In this document: positions 31,284-31,487 of the stretch, one piece after another
Layout of the letters: the number at the start of each line of letters is the position of its first letter
Position numbering within the stretch: position 1 is the first letter of the stretch
NCBI GenBank assembly: GCA_036562755.1
Contig: DATCJN010000054.1
Location: 1 to 31,487, forward strand
Length of the DNA stretch: 31,487 bases
Source: DUVY01 sp036562755
Lineage (GTDB): Bacteria > Bacillota > Clostridia > Christensenellales > DUVY01
Direction of reading: 5' to 3'
The notes under the pieces: generated by a model
Told to the model about the DNA's origin: nothing
Database searches by the model: none
Seen by the model: the letters and a program-made list of their open reading frames with translations, nothing else
Position numbers and translations under genes: made by a program

Positions 31284-31487
31284 TTATTTTAAATGTTTTT
31301 CACAATATTCTTTAATAAGTAGAGTTATCGCTACATCTTCCCCAAATACAGGACAAGTATCTTCATAACTTCTTTCAGTTCCAATAACAGTAACATACTT
31401 CGCTCCGTTATTAATTAAATAAAGAACTTTTTTGTTGTCCCAAGCAAAATAACCTCTACAAAACAACATTAACCAATCATTTGAAGG
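31284..31487 (-). CDS. Hypothetical protein, partial (cut by the window edge)
   Basis: The reading frame is open from the right edge to a stop at 31284. At least 67 residues are visible and more may lie outside; the ATG at 31469 has no clear ribosome binding site ahead. The visible end includes VLYLINNGAKYVTVIGTE, then YEDTCPVFGEDVAITLLI and a final EYCEKHLK. It is soluble and of mixed alpha/beta character. I do not recognise the family. The terminator that follows supports it being a real gene end. Confidence 0.45.
   Translation of the reverse strand, partial: PSNDWLMLFCRGYFAWDNKKVLYLINNGAKYVTVIGTERSYEDTCPVFGEDVAITLLIKEYCEKHLK

Overview
This AT-rich window (about 40% GC by eye, with noticeable use of GCG and CCG codons) comes from a low-GC Gram-positive bacterium of the Clostridia type. 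A complete eight-gene spoIIIA locus points to an endospore former or a close descendant of one. Ribosome binding sites are GGAGG-like, and ATG, GTG and TTG starts all occur. The gene order is that of Firmicutes housekeeping clusters. All 37 supported genes lie on the minus strand, so the window reads from right to left. I cannot name the species.

Right part (31.5 to 21.2 kb). The edge holds a partial unknown gene, a pair of direct repeats that look like an insertion-sequence end, and a terminator. Then come a sigma-A promoter, a structured leader and rpsB-tsf with its own terminator. A second promoter starts pyrH-frr-(small PASTA-like gene)-uppS-cdsA-dxr-rseP-ispG, a run for ribosome recycling, UMP phosphorylation, and isoprenoid and phospholipid precursors. 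It ends in a gene at the usual polC position that encodes only the N-terminal, OB and 3'-5' exonuclease parts of PolC. The PHP and polymerase parts are absent.

Middle (21.2 to 12.5 kb). A strong promoter and a short leader with a perfect 12-bp inverted repeat precede rimP-nusA-ylxR-ylxQ-infB-rbfA-nrnA-truB-ribF and an endonuclease IV-like gene. This is the translation and transcription factor operon. Its leader layout fits the NusA-sensitive attenuation known from Bacillus.

Left part (12.5 to 0.2 kb). pepP-efp-(flavin-reductase-like half gene) ends at a strong terminator. It is followed by spoIIIAA-AH (feeding channel between mother cell and forespore). A promoter then starts yqhY(asp23)-amaP-like-nusB-folD-xseA-xseB-ispA, in which most genes overlap by one to four bases. 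Past ispA another promoter drives an apparently structured leader that leaves the window.

In Bacillus subtilis the rpsB-to-ribF cluster and the pepP-to-ispA cluster are far apart; here they are joined. The points most worth a second look are the polymerase-less PolC, the rimP and rpsB leaders, the near-leaderless pyrH promoter with a palindrome over its -35, the AmaP-like protein with a long charged and Pro/Gln/Asn-rich tail, and the unidentified leader at the left edge. I saw no CRISPR array, tRNA, rRNA, phage or defence system.
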